From assembly GCA_937895785.1 (NCBI GenBank), contig CALBKW010000094.1:1-35300 (forward strand): a DNA stretch of 35,300 nt, written 5' to 3'. Each line of letters starts with the position of its first letter. Position 1 is the stretch's first letter. Under the pieces are notes generated by a model. That model was not told the origin of the DNA. It saw only the letters and a list, made by a program, of their open reading frames with translations, and ran no database searches. The stretch is from an uncultured Candidatus Melainabacteria bacterium (GTDB lineage Bacteria; Cyanobacteriota; Vampirovibrionia; Gastranaerophilales; Gastranaerophilaceae). Both the position numbers and the translations under genes were made by a program. This document shows, in pieces, positions 14,798 to 23,224 of this stretch.

Positions 14798-16135
14798 ATG
14801 GAAAATATTAAAAAGACTTTAGTTAAATATCCGTATTTGACACGTGATGTAGAGGTTTATGAAAGAGAAAATGGTCATAAAATCGTATTAGCACACAAAG
14901 AAGGCGATATGGTTAACGTTAGTTCTTGGGTAAAAACAGGTTCTATAAATGAAAATGACCACAATAACGGTATTTCTCACTTCCTTGAACACTTGATGTT
15001 TAAAGGTACTCATAAACACAAAGCTGGCTATTTTGATAGAACCTTAGAGGCTAAAGGTGCTATCGTAAACGCAGCAACTTGGAAGGATTACACTTTCTAT
15101 TATGTAACTTTACCAAAAGGTGAGGGTAATAAAGATTTTTATGAAACAATTGAGCTTCACGCAGATATGATGTTAGATCCAATTTTGCCAGAAGACGAAA
15201 TTGGACATGAATTTGATATAAATGATGACAAATCGGTTAAAGATAAACGTGAAAGACACGTAGTTATTGAAGAAATCCGTATGCGCAAGGATCAACCTTG
15301 GACTAAGGTTTACAATAAAACAAATCATTGCATGTACAAAAAACATCCTTACAAACGTGATGTAATTGGAACTCCCGAAATTATTTCACAAGTTCCACAG
15401 ACTGAAATTATGGAATACTACAAAACTCATTACACTCCAAACAATGTAACAACAATTGTTGTAGGTGATTTTAACCATGAAGAAGTTTTAGAAAAAGTTT
15501 GTAAAGAGTTTGATTGGAAAGGTCGTGCTAATTATCAAAATCCAGTCTATGAAATTGATTCTCCAACCGACCATACAATTTACAATGAAGAAACTGCAAA
15601 TGTAAATACGGGCTTCTTAATGGCTGGTTACTTAACTTGTCCTGCTAAAGACGTTAAAGACACAATTTTAATGGATTTAGTAAATATCATATTAGGTGAT
15701 GGGTCAAGTTCAAGGTTATATCAAAATTTGATTGAAAAAGCTGATGAGCCAGTATTTAATATGGTAGAAACTGATTATTATCAATTTAGAGATGGTAACA
15801 ATTTCTTCGTAGAGGCAAATTTCCGCCCTGAAAAGAAGGAAAAAGCTGTCGAAATGATTAAAGAAGAAATTGAAAAAGTTAAATCTACAATTACAGAAGC
15901 TGAGTTTAAAAAAGCTGTTAAGAAAACAAAATCAGAATTTGCATACAAAGCAGAAACAGTTTCTGAAATTGGTGATACAATCGGTCATTATATGACAGTT
16001 TGCAACGATCTAGCTTTAGTTTCAGATTATTTAGATATTTTAGAAAGCCTAACTGTTGAAGATGTGCAAAATGCTGCAAAACGTTATTTGAATATTAACA
16101 ATGCTGTTATTTCAGTTTTAATGCCTGAAAAATAA
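14798..16135 (+). CDS. M16-family (pitrilysin-like) zinc peptidase
   Basis: The 445-residue protein has the inverted zinc motif HFLEH (H61, E64, H65) in GISHFLEHLMFKGTHK and the downstream glutamate ligand in VVIEEIRM (~E158/E159). The C-terminal half contains LGDGSSSRLYQNLIEK, the R/Y region of M16B peptidases. One protein covers both halves of an active M16B subunit of normal size (~420-450). A charged stretch at about 134-152 (DEIGHEFDINDDKSVKDK) looks like an insertion relative to the usual short loop before the glutamate ligand. There is no signal peptide. AAGGA precedes ATG 14798 and a TATAAT is at 14771-14776, so it has its own promoter. Substrate unknown. Confidence 0.9.
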   Translation: MENIKKTLVKYPYLTRDVEVYERENGHKIVLAHKEGDMVNVSSWVKTGSINENDHNNGISHFLEHLMFKGTHKHKAGYFDRTLEAKGAIVNAATWKDYTFYYVTLPKGEGNKDFYETIELHADMMLDPILPEDEIGHEFDINDDKSVKDKRERHVVIEEIRMRKDQPWTKVYNKTNHCMYKKHPYKRDVIGTPEIISQVPQTEIMEYYKTHYTPNNVTTIVVGDFNHEEVLEKVCKEFDWKGRANYQNPVYEIDSPTDHTIYNEETANVNTGFLMAGYLTCPAKDVKDTILMDLVNIILGDGSSSRLYQNLIEKADEPVFNMVETDYYQFRDGNNFFVEANFRPEKKEKAVEMIKEEIEKVKSTITEAEFKKAVKKTKSEFAYKAETVSEIGDTIGHYMTVCNDLALVSDYLDILESLTVEDVQNAAKRYLNINNAVISVLMPEK

Positions 16136-16148
16136 CTTTGAAAGATTT

Positions 16149-16185
16149 AGAAGGGCGGATTTGCATTTTGCAAATCCGCCCTTCT
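16149..16185. terminator. Perfect 17-bp hairpin between convergent genes
   Basis: Positions 16149-16165 and 16169-16185 are perfectly complementary around a 3-nt loop, with GGGCGG at the base. It follows the M16 stop by 13 bases. There is no U-run on either side, so it may end transcription imperfectly or protect 3' ends. Confidence 0.6.
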
Positions 16186-16192
16186 GTGTTAT

Positions 16193-16232
16193 AAAAAAAC
16201 AAAAAGAAAGAGCCTTTGTACGCAAAAGCTCT
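16193..16232 (-). terminator. Terminator of the LuxR-type gene
   Basis: On the minus strand AGAGC(16232-16228)...GCTCT(16213-16209) with an inner TTTGC/GCAAA-like extension closes a 4-nt loop. A T-rich run (A-rich on plus, 16192-16208) follows. Confidence 0.6.
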
Positions 16233-16318
16233 ATATAAGAATAGCTGGAAGTATGAAAAAGATTTAATTATATTTAATCCTCTTTTATGTAAAAGGGCAA
16301 TTAGTCTGTTAGGCTATT

Positions 16319-16534
16319 TTATTCATCAATTAAATGTTCTTTAACCACTTTGACAGCAGCTTCTAATCGTGTTGTAACGGATAATTTTGCAAGTATAGAG
16401 CTTACATAAAATTTGATTGTGTGTATACTCAAACACATTTCATTCGCGATTTGTGTGTTATTTTTACCAGACACCACTTCTTTTAATATTTCAGTTTCTC
16501 TTTCTGTAAAATGATAATTTTTGTTTTCGTCCAT
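16319..16534 (-). CDS. Stand-alone LuxR/GerE-type DNA-binding protein
   Basis: This 71-residue protein is little more than a LuxR-type helix-turn-helix: FTERETEILKEVVSGKNNTQIANEM followed by recognition helix SIHTIKFYVSSILAKL and SVTTRLEAAV. No receiver, PAS or ligand domain is attached. Small lone GerE-type regulators (GerE itself is ~74 residues) are known, so the length can be natural. GAGGAG is 7 nt before ATG 16534. It lies 101 bases downstream of the antiporter gene on the same strand and has its own terminator. It could regulate that carrier, but there is no direct evidence. Confidence 0.85.
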   Translation of the reverse strand: MDENKNYHFTERETEILKEVVSGKNNTQIANEMCLSIHTIKFYVSSILAKLSVTTRLEAAVKVVKEHLIDE

Positions 16535-16635
16535 AAATTCTCCTCTTTTGTTGATATTTCTATCATAGCAGAGGATTTAAAAAAATGTTCCATACATTTG
16601 CCTGTTGCATATAGGATATTAAAAATTGGGAAAAT

Positions 16636-17943
16636 TTAGAAAATAATTACACCAATTAATGCAAAAATTATGATTGTGATATTGTAATGTAAAAAGGTTG
16701 GTATGCAAGTGTCCCAAATATGATTATGTTGTCCGTCTGCATTCAGTCCGGCTGTTGGGCCTAAAGTTGTGTCTGAAGCAGGTGAACCCGCATCACCTAG
16801 AGCTGCTGCTGCTGCAAATACTACAATAGTTTCTTGTATATTAAATCCCAATTGTGCGCATATAGGAATAAAAATAACAGCTAAAATTGGAATTGTACCA
16901 AATGAAGTTCCAATACCAATTGTGATAAATAAACCTGTAATTAGCATTAAAAATGAAGCAGCAAGCTTGTTTGAAGGCATTATTGTCATTGTTGAATTTA
17001 CTAAAGATTCAATTCCTCCTGTTTGTTTTAAAACAAGGGCAAAACCTGCAGCTACAAGCATTACGAATGCAATATATCCCATTAAGCCGATGCCTTCGTC
17101 AATAAGATTATCCATCTTTTTGTGCTTGATTGTGCCAGTCCCAAAAATAATACCCAAGCCAACGAGAGCACCTAGTGGTAACGATTTTGTCCATAGCTGA
17201 ACGCCAAGAGTTGCAATCGCTGCTAGCAATGTGATGTAATGTTCTTTTGTAAGTTTCGTATCCGTATTATCAATGTCTTTAACTGTAATGTCTTTATATT
17301 CGCGAGGTTTTCGGTATGAAATAAATATTGCAACTAAAAGCCCTACAAACATACCTAATCCCAAAATCCAAGTTGACTTCCAAACTTCGTTTACAGAAAC
17401 ATTCATTCCATTTTGAACCATATTGTCTGCAAGTAAACCTTGAAAAATTAAACCGAAACCAGCAGGAATAACTATATATGGAGCTTTTAGACCAAATGCT
17501 AAACAACAAGCAATGGCACGTCTATCTATTTTTAGAATATTCATTACATGCAATAAAGGTGGTATTAAAATCGGTATAAATGCTATGTGTACAGGGATTA
17601 AATTTTGAGATAGGATTGCAATTACAGTTAAAATTAAATATAAAATAAATGCATTATTTTTTATTAACTGCGTGATTTTTTTAGCTAAAACAGTTGCCAA
17701 TCCTGTATGAGTCATTGCTGCAGCAAATGCTCCCAAAAGAATATAACTCAAAGCTGTTTCTGAATTTGTACCCATTCCAGATATAAATGTGTTCATTATG
17801 TCTGAAATTCCCATGTGAGCCATTAAGCCCGCAACAATTGCAGAAATCATAATCGACAACAATACGTTAATTTTGCATAAGCAAAGAACGCAAAGTAAAA
17901 TGATTGAAACTAATACGGGATTAAAAAAAATCGTGCTATCCAT
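16636..17943 (-). CDS. Na+/H+ antiporter family (YuiF/NhaC-like) membrane carrier
   Basis: This 435-residue carrier has about eleven transmembrane segments. The conserved GDAGSPASDTTLGPTAGLNA near residues 375-395 and HNHIWDTCIPTFLHYN near the end are marks of the YuiF group of the NhaC/ion-transporter superfamily. Members are annotated as Na+/H+ antiporters or amino acid (histidine) carriers, so the substrate is open. The start ATG (17943) sits in the loop of a hairpin that looks like the pgi terminator, and no Shine-Dalgarno is visible. A weak TATTCT (17955-17950) ends 6 nt before the ATG. Translation may therefore depend on a leaderless transcript. Confidence 0.85.
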   Translation of the reverse strand: MDSTIFFNPVLVSIILLCVLCLCKINVLLSIMISAIVAGLMAHMGISDIMNTFISGMGTNSETALSYILLGAFAAAMTHTGLATVLAKKITQLIKNNAFILYLILTVIAILSQNLIPVHIAFIPILIPPLLHVMNILKIDRRAIACCLAFGLKAPYIVIPAGFGLIFQGLLADNMVQNGMNVSVNEVWKSTWILGLGMFVGLLVAIFISYRKPREYKDITVKDIDNTDTKLTKEHYITLLAAIATLGVQLWTKSLPLGALVGLGIIFGTGTIKHKKMDNLIDEGIGLMGYIAFVMLVAAGFALVLKQTGGIESLVNSTMTIMPSNKLAASFLMLITGLFITIGIGTSFGTIPILAVIFIPICAQLGFNIQETIVVFAAAAALGDAGSPASDTTLGPTAGLNADGQHNHIWDTCIPTFLHYNITIIIFALIGVIIF

Positions 17944-17961
17944 ATATTTAGAATAGCACGA
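17923..17961 (-). terminator. pgi terminator overlapping the antiporter start codon
   Basis: On the minus strand TCGTGCTAT (17961-17953) and ATAGCACGA (17939-17931) form a 9-bp stem with a 13-nt loop, followed by eight T (17930-17923). It begins 23 bases after the pgi stop. The antiporter ATG (17943-17941) is inside the loop and its codons 2-6 form the 3' arm and U-run. Confidence 0.8.
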
Positions 17962-17984
17962 ATATTTTTATTTTGAAATTTTGA

Positions 17985-19463
17985 TTATTTACCAGGAGCT
18001 AATTCAAACTTGCTATTAGGTTTGAATTTATTTTTGTAAACTTCAACGTGTGGTTGGAATACTTCTGGTAATTTTTCCGTATTTGTAATTGCAACTTGTC
18101 GTCTTAGCATACCTGTATAAACAGTTTCAAAATGTTTTGATTGCACGTACTCGCCGATAGCTTCAGGTCTGATAGCTCCGTTTTCGACTTCAAGAATTTC
18201 TAAGCCAACTGGAGCTGTTTCAAGGTATGAAACAAGTACTGCAGAAACATATTTTCTGTAATTTTCAGAAATATCAGGTGACATAATTGTCATGACCATG
18301 TGGTACTTATCTCTGTTTTGTGGATAGAAAAATCCTTCTGATGCATAGTGCATGCTATCTGGAGCTTTTGATGATACAAAATCGAAATCTTTTAACGATT
18401 CTAAGTATAATTGTTTAATCCAGTTTTCTCCGCCTGTTTCAAATAAGTGACCAAAATATTGTTGTTGAGTCAACTTGTAGCCAAAATCTCTTGAATAAAC
18501 ATTGAATATTGCAGCCAAACCTGCGGGATTATCACTTGCATTTTCGTTTAAGCAGAAACCAGACATTTTTTCTGCACTTTTTAACATTCTAACAGCTTTT
18601 GCTTTTGGAAATCCAGCGTAAGCGTTTACAAATAAACCGGCATCGTCAAACATACTGAAACGTCCACCAACGCCATCGTGTATATATAATTCTTTGATGT
18701 AAGAGTTATCTTTGCCGTTTTTATGTCCGATTTTGCCTCTTAAATTAGCTTTTGTTGCAGTTTTGTCTGTACAAATTGCAAAATGACTTTGAGCTTTTGT
18801 TTTTGCTTGAACGTCATTCAAACCTTGTTTTTTGTAGTATTCAACTAACATATTTTCAAATCTTGTAAAGGCATCTTTTGTTTCAAAAGTTGTGCCAGAT
18901 TTTGATACAACCAAGAAATTCAAATCTTGTACAGGATGGTTAACTTCTTTTAAAAAGTTTGAGAAGCTGATAGGGTCAATATCTGAATAGAAATAAACTT
19001 TACCTTTATTGCCTAATCCATTCATATTTAATAAAAATTCAGCCGTATGTTTTGAACCGCCAATTCCTAATACAACAAGAGGTCTTTCAATATCACCTTT
19101 TCGCGCTTTTAGTTCATTAGCTTGTTCGTAAATTTCGTCTAAATGTGATTTATTTCCACGAACAGTCATTTGTTCTGTGGGCAAATCAACCCATTTTAAA
19201 AATTGTTTTACTTCATTCTTTCTAGTTTTGAAGTCTTTAACTACAGTTGACATATCTTGTGAGTAATGTTCTGTTACTTCGTAAAAACTAGCATAAGGTG
19301 TTTTATTTTTTATAGGTGTTAAATATGATTGAGTATAAGGCCATTTTACCGCAGTTGCTGTTTTTACGGTTGCAATACTAGGTTTTGTATTTGCAACTGC
19401 AATTAAGTTCATTTTGTTTACATCAGGATTAATCATTGCTGATGCTAATAATTCAAATAACAT
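17985..19463 (-). CDS. pgi: Glucose-6-phosphate isomerase
   Basis: Pgi interconverts glucose-6-phosphate and fructose-6-phosphate. The 492-residue protein has the sugar-phosphate loop LGIGGSKHTAEFL, VVSKSGTTFETK, and the family signature GVGGRFSMF. The N-terminal ~45 residues (up to VKWPYTQSYLTP) are unlike typical Pgi. AGGAG precedes ATG 19463 with about 6-nt spacing, and the start lies 11 bases after the preceding gene, so it is co-transcribed with the secreted-protein gene. The transcript ends in the hairpin that overlaps the antiporter start. Confidence 0.93.
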   Translation of the reverse strand: MLFELLASAMINPDVNKMNLIAVANTKPSIATVKTATAVKWPYTQSYLTPIKNKTPYASFYEVTEHYSQDMSTVVKDFKTRKNEVKQFLKWVDLPTEQMTVRGNKSHLDEIYEQANELKARKGDIERPLVVLGIGGSKHTAEFLLNMNGLGNKGKVYFYSDIDPISFSNFLKEVNHPVQDLNFLVVSKSGTTFETKDAFTRFENMLVEYYKKQGLNDVQAKTKAQSHFAICTDKTATKANLRGKIGHKNGKDNSYIKELYIHDGVGGRFSMFDDAGLFVNAYAGFPKAKAVRMLKSAEKMSGFCLNENASDNPAGLAAIFNVYSRDFGYKLTQQQYFGHLFETGGENWIKQLYLESLKDFDFVSSKAPDSMHYASEGFFYPQNRDKYHMVMTIMSPDISENYRKYVSAVLVSYLETAPVGLEILEVENGAIRPEAIGEYVQSKHFETVYTGMLRRQVAITNTEKLPEVFQPHVEVYKNKFKPNSKFELAPGK

Positions 19464-19474
19464 TTCTTCTCCTA

Positions 19475-20359
19475 TTAATTATATATTGTTACGTCTTCCG
19501 TTAATTTTATTCTAAAGGCTGTATCTGCTGGAATTGAAATTGAACCACCTTTTGAAAATATAGCAATAACTGGTGATGCCATAATATTAGCTCCAAATAC
19601 AACAAGACCAGATGCAAGTGTGAAAGGACTGAAAATGAAGGTTATACCTTCTCCTGCAAGTTTTTTAGTTGTTTTCCACATCTTGTCATTAAATTTTTTC
19701 CCTGGAGTAATTGATTTTGCCAAATTACTCCAATATTTACGTTTACCTTTAATGTTGTTAAAATAAATTCGTTTGTAATTAGCTTTTGTAACCTTACCGC
19801 TAACTTCTTGGGTCTTGCCATTGATGATAACTTTTTCAATTTGAATCACAACCAATCCACCATTGCCCGTTAATTGTGGGGTATGAGAATCTGAAATTAC
19901 ACCAACAAATCTTGTGTTTTCAGGCAAAGTAAAATATTTTGTTTTAATTGGCTTTGGAAGTTTGAAATAAACTTTTGTTCCCGTTGTTAATTTGTCAGTA
20001 ATTGCAGAGATGTTTCTGATAGTGAATGAAGTACCTCTTTTAAGAGCAAGTGTCTGACCATAACTCTTATATGTTTGTTGCTGAGTTATAACCTGTTGTT
20101 TTGTCGGTTGAGTAGTTTTTGTGCTTGTTTGAGTTTGTTTATTATAAGGTTTTGTAAAGTCCTCAGTTGACTGTAGAGGTTTGTCGTTTTTTAATTTATC
20201 AGGCAAATTAGGTAACAAATCGTTTTCAATTTTGTTTGGGTTGTATTTTCTTCTTATTTCATAATCAACAGATGCGTCTATATCAAGCACTGCAAATGCT
20301 GGTAGACACATCATGTTGAAGATTATTAAACTAATAAAAATTCTATTTAAGAAGTTCAT
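19475..20359 (-). CDS. Secreted protein of unknown function
   Basis: This 294-residue protein begins with a signal peptide (MNFLNRIFISLIIFNMMCLPAFA). A Thr/Gln/Lys-rich low-complexity linker follows (about 60-95, TQTSTKTTQPTKQQ). The folded part is beta-rich (LKRGTSFTIRNIS, LPENTRFVGVIS, GGLVVIQIEKVIINGK), and a hydrophobic segment (FTLASGLVVFGANIMASPVIAIF) comes near the end. The central part recalls the barrel-like repeats of VirB10/TrbI-type proteins only faintly; I do not assign it. The start at 20359 is chosen because the longer frame would run deep into the preceding flavoprotein gene; even so they overlap by 17 bases. AAGG is 6 nt before this ATG. Confidence 0.75.
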   Translation of the reverse strand: MNFLNRIFISLIIFNMMCLPAFAVLDIDASVDYEIRRKYNPNKIENDLLPNLPDKLKNDKPLQSTEDFTKPYNKQTQTSTKTTQPTKQQVITQQQTYKSYGQTLALKRGTSFTIRNISAITDKLTTGTKVYFKLPKPIKTKYFTLPENTRFVGVISDSHTPQLTGNGGLVVIQIEKVIINGKTQEVSGKVTKANYKRIYFNNIKGKRKYWSNLAKSITPGKKFNDKMWKTTKKLAGEGITFIFSPFTLASGLVVFGANIMASPVIAIFSKGGSISIPADTAFRIKLTEDVTIYN

Positions 20360-21713
20360 TAATAGCCTTAGCTGCTCTTTTGCCAGCACCCATAGCGTTA
20401 ATTGCTGTTGAAGGTCCAGTTGGTGCAACGTCGCCACCTGCATAGATTTTAGGAATAGATGTTTCACCTGTTTCACCGTTAATTACGATATAACCTTTTT
20501 TGTCTGTATCAAATGCCATATCGTCAGCTACTGCTGATTTTTGGATAATAGGGTTTGGTCCTGTACCTAATGCAACGATTACGCTATCAACGTCCATAAC
20601 TGTGTATTTGCCTGTTCCGATAGGTTTTCTTCTTCCGCTTTCATCAGGTTCGCCAAGTTCCATAATTTCAAACTTCATACCTTTTACGTAGCCTTCTTCA
20701 CCTAAGATTTCAACTGGAGCGTGTAACAAATCAAAGATTACACCTTCTTCTTTTGCGTGTCTGATTTCTTCTTTTCTTGCTGGAAGTTCAGCTTCTGTAC
20801 GTCTGTAAACAATATGTACTTCTTCAAAACCAGCTCTTAAAGATGTTCTTGCTGCATCCATTGCTACGTTACCACCACCAATTACGGCAACTTTTTTACC
20901 TACTCTTAATGGTGTTGGATATTTATCATCATTTGCGTGCATTAAGTTTACACGTGTTAAAAATTCGTTTGCTGAATATACGCCATTCAAGTTTTCTCCA
21001 GGGATACCCATCATTTTTGGAAGACCAGCTCCAGAACAAATAAAGATTGCATCATAACCATCATCTTCAAGTTGTTTTAATGTGATAGATTTACCAACAA
21101 TAACGTTTTTATTGAATTTTACACCCATAGCTCTAAGTGCATCTAATTCTCTATCTAAAACTACACGAGGTAGTCTGAAAGGTGGAATACCATATCTTAA
21201 TACACCGCCAAGTTCGTGTAATGCTTCAAAAACTGTTACTTCATGACCTGCTTTTCTCAAGTCTGCTGCTGCTGTAATGCCTGCGCAACCTGAACCAACG
21301 ATAGCAACTTTTTTACCTGATGGTTTAATTTCTGTTTCTGCAGCTTTAGTTTTATCGCCTACATATCTTTCTAATGCGCCAATTGCAACAGCATCACCTT
21401 TAATGCCTAAAACACATTTGCCTTCGCATTGTCTTTCTTGTGGACAAACACGTCCGCAAACTGAAGGTAACATACTTGATTGTCTGATTACTTCACCAGC
21501 TTTGTCTACATTGCCTTCTTTTACTTCGTGAATGAAGGCTGGAATGTTAATATTTACAGGACAACCTGAAACACATCTTGGATTTTTACAGTTTAAGCAT
21601 CTTGAAGATTCAAGTTTTGCTTGTTCATCTGTAAGGTTTTCTTCTACTGCATCAAAATTAGTTTTTCTGATGTTTGGATCTTGTTCGTGTTGTCTTTGTC
21701 TTTCTACTGCCAT
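20343..21713 (-). CDS. gltA: NADPH-dependent glutamate synthase small-subunit-type flavoprotein
   Basis: The 456-residue protein has the GltD-type N-terminal cysteine region (CLNCKNPRCVSGCPV, then CGRVCPQERQCEGKC) that binds two 4Fe-4S clusters. The FAD site is VAIVGSGCAGITAAADL, the NADPH site VAVIGGGNVAMDAARTSL, and the C-terminal FAD contact IYAGGDVAPTGPSTAINAMGAGKRAA. It fits the homotetrameric GltA form of glutamate synthase found in anaerobes. The same fold serves as the large subunit of NfnAB/sulfide dehydrogenase; no adjacent NfnA/SudB-like gene is present, which slightly favours the glutamate synthase role. GGAG is 8 nt before ATG 21713. Function by homology only. Confidence 0.88.
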   Translation of the reverse strand: MAVERQRQHEQDPNIRKTNFDAVEENLTDEQAKLESSRCLNCKNPRCVSGCPVNINIPAFIHEVKEGNVDKAGEVIRQSSMLPSVCGRVCPQERQCEGKCVLGIKGDAVAIGALERYVGDKTKAAETEIKPSGKKVAIVGSGCAGITAAADLRKAGHEVTVFEALHELGGVLRYGIPPFRLPRVVLDRELDALRAMGVKFNKNVIVGKSITLKQLEDDGYDAIFICSGAGLPKMMGIPGENLNGVYSANEFLTRVNLMHANDDKYPTPLRVGKKVAVIGGGNVAMDAARTSLRAGFEEVHIVYRRTEAELPARKEEIRHAKEEGVIFDLLHAPVEILGEEGYVKGMKFEIMELGEPDESGRRKPIGTGKYTVMDVDSVIVALGTGPNPIIQKSAVADDMAFDTDKKGYIVINGETGETSIPKIYAGGDVAPTGPSTAINAMGAGKRAAKAINELLK

Positions 21714-21784
21714 AATTTTTTCTCCAATAAGTTTTTTTCTTAATTTTAAAATAAAGGAGTTTATTATGCAAATATTTTAACAAT

Positions 21785-21812
21785 AAAAAGGTACTGTCTT
21801 CTGAACAGCACC
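21785..21812 (-). terminator. Terminator of the 21995 gene
   Basis: On the minus strand GGTGCTGT...ACAGTACC (21812-21790) forms a stem with one mismatch, followed by five T (21789-21785). It separates the tandem paralogue from gltA. Confidence 0.65.
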
Positions 21813-21994
21813 ATTAAATTAAAATAAGAGTGATTATGAAAATTTTAAACTTTTGCCATACCGCACTTGTTGCGGGGGCTTTAACCTTGCCTTTACGCCC
21901 TTGCATAAAACGGCACCGTTCGCATTTGCAACGAAAAGCTCAACGTTTTCTTTGGCTACGTTCACCTCTCGCTACGCTCGTGCCTCTGCTCGGG
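21813..21994. other. GC-richer gene-free stretch with GAGCG-type palindromes
   Basis: Between the terminator and the stop of the 21995 gene the composition is clearly richer in G+C than its neighbours. On the minus strand it contains GAGCGTAGCGAG near 21970-21980 and GGTGCCGT near 21912. A related patch lies at 23158-23215 behind the paralogous gene. A plus-strand frame starting ATG 21836 begins like a signal peptide but degenerates, and I do not call it a gene. Confidence 0.4.
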
Positions 21995-23014
21995 CTATGC
22001 AAATGTCTTGAACGAATCTTCAGAGTTTTTCTTAACTACTGATTGTACAGATTCCATTTCAGTTTGAACAGCATTGTGTTCAGTATCAAGCTGTTTCAAC
22101 TTCAATTCTAATTCTTTATCTTGAGCTTGAATGATAGAAGTTCTAGCGTTGATATTGTTCATTTCTTGTTCGTACAAGTAGTTTTGATATGTATATTCAT
22201 TCATTGCATCATTGTACGCATCATCGTCAGTTACGGTTTTCGTTGTAACAGCAAATTCTTGGTTACTTCCTGTTGTTGGAGTGTAAGTAAAGCCTGTAAT
22301 ACGATTTTGTTTATCTCTTGTAACTATACAAGGAGTGTAGTATTCACTCTTTGGAACTTCTCTTGTACCTGCTGTGTAGTAGTTACATTTTTTATCAGAT
22401 GCTGCGGTTGCAGTCCTTGCTTTTTCAAGGTCAGTACCTTTGTAATATTGATAGATAGGTTTTTCTTCAGTACCTACATTTGCAATATACATTTCGCCAC
22501 TACCATTACAAATATCAGTACTCTTGTATGCATCTTCGTGAATTTTGTTAGTGGAATCATTTTCGTATTTATACAAGTTGATTGTTTTACCAGAGGCAGT
22601 TGTAATTTGATATGTTTGATATGTTTTATTAGTCGAATATCTATCATCAGTAAAGTTTACCTTGTTGCTAGAAACAACTGATTGATTTGTTGTTGGGCAA
22701 ACATTGAACGCATCTTCAGTTGTTACATAAGAGTATGCAACGGTGTATTGGTTATCAGTTCCTTTAACCTTTGTAACTTGTGAAATTGTTGCTTCTTCAC
22801 CAGTACCAGGAACAGTGAAAGTATATTCTACCTTTGTATAATCATTTGTGTTTGGTGGAGTTGGCACTGAAAGAACCAACATTTGATTATACAAATTAGC
22901 AGATTCATTAGACAACACAGTTCTTTGTTGGTTGATTTGTTGTCCTTGATATTCAATATTTGTTTTTCTAGCGGTAAGATTTAAAAATCTCGCCTGAGAT
23001 GCTGCCATGCCCAT
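21995..23014 (-). CDS. Paralogue B of a tandem pair; coiled-coil-ended protein, unknown function
   Basis: The 339-residue protein starts MGMAASQARFLNLTARKTNI, with a long helical N-terminus (NIEYQGQQINQQRTVLSNESANLYNQML). It ends in a predicted coiled coil (YEQEMNNINARTSIIQAQDKELELKLKQLDTEHNAVQTEM...) and FKTFA. The middle (about 50-255) is beta-rich, Thr/Tyr-rich and carries cysteines in FNVCPTTNQ, DICNGSGE and TPCIVTRD that the paralogue shares. Helical ends flanking a variable core recall axial proteins such as flagellins, hook-associated or needle-type subunits, but I recognise no such family. No signal peptide is present. AAAGGA is 8 nt before ATG 23014. A terminator follows at 21785-21812. 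Confidence 0.8.
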   Translation of the reverse strand: MGMAASQARFLNLTARKTNIEYQGQQINQQRTVLSNESANLYNQMLVLSVPTPPNTNDYTKVEYTFTVPGTGEEATISQVTKVKGTDNQYTVAYSYVTTEDAFNVCPTTNQSVVSSNKVNFTDDRYSTNKTYQTYQITTASGKTINLYKYENDSTNKIHEDAYKSTDICNGSGEMYIANVGTEEKPIYQYYKGTDLEKARTATAASDKKCNYYTAGTREVPKSEYYTPCIVTRDKQNRITGFTYTPTTGSNQEFAVTTKTVTDDDAYNDAMNEYTYQNYLYEQEMNNINARTSIIQAQDKELELKLKQLDTEHNAVQTEMESVQSVVKKNSEDSFKTFA

Positions 23015-23157
23015 AATATAGTCCTTTCGGTAAACTTTTTCTTCTTTTATTTAATGATATTTTTTAATTTATCAATAAATTTCTCCTGTTTTTTATGAAT
23101 TGTTTTTGAAATTTCTCATACGTTAACTTTTTGATTATTGCTTCACTACGTTGTCGC

Positions 23158-23215
23158 AAACATAGTCCTCATTATTTCGGGCTGGGTTCGCTTTCGCTCA
23201 CACGGCACCCTATGC
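23158..23215. other. GC-richer patch behind paralogue A
   Basis: The 210-base gap 23015-23224 is AT-rich except for this patch, which on the minus strand reads GTGCCGTGTGAGCGAAAGCGAA and so shares GTGCCGT and a GAGCG-N-AGCGA core with the patch behind paralogue B. The stop and last codons (KTFA) of both genes are also near-identical. Confidence 0.4.
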
Positions 23216-23224
23216 AAAATCAAA

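Noticed and set aside
21830..22042. Plus-strand 70-codon frame starting like a signal peptide
   Set aside because: It overlaps the 3' end of the 21995 gene, loses any protein-like character after ~20 residues and has no good ribosome site.
22121..22681. 186-codon plus-strand frame, Cys- and Phe-rich
   Set aside because: Antisense shadow of the 21995-23014 gene, with a composition typical of reverse-frame artefacts.
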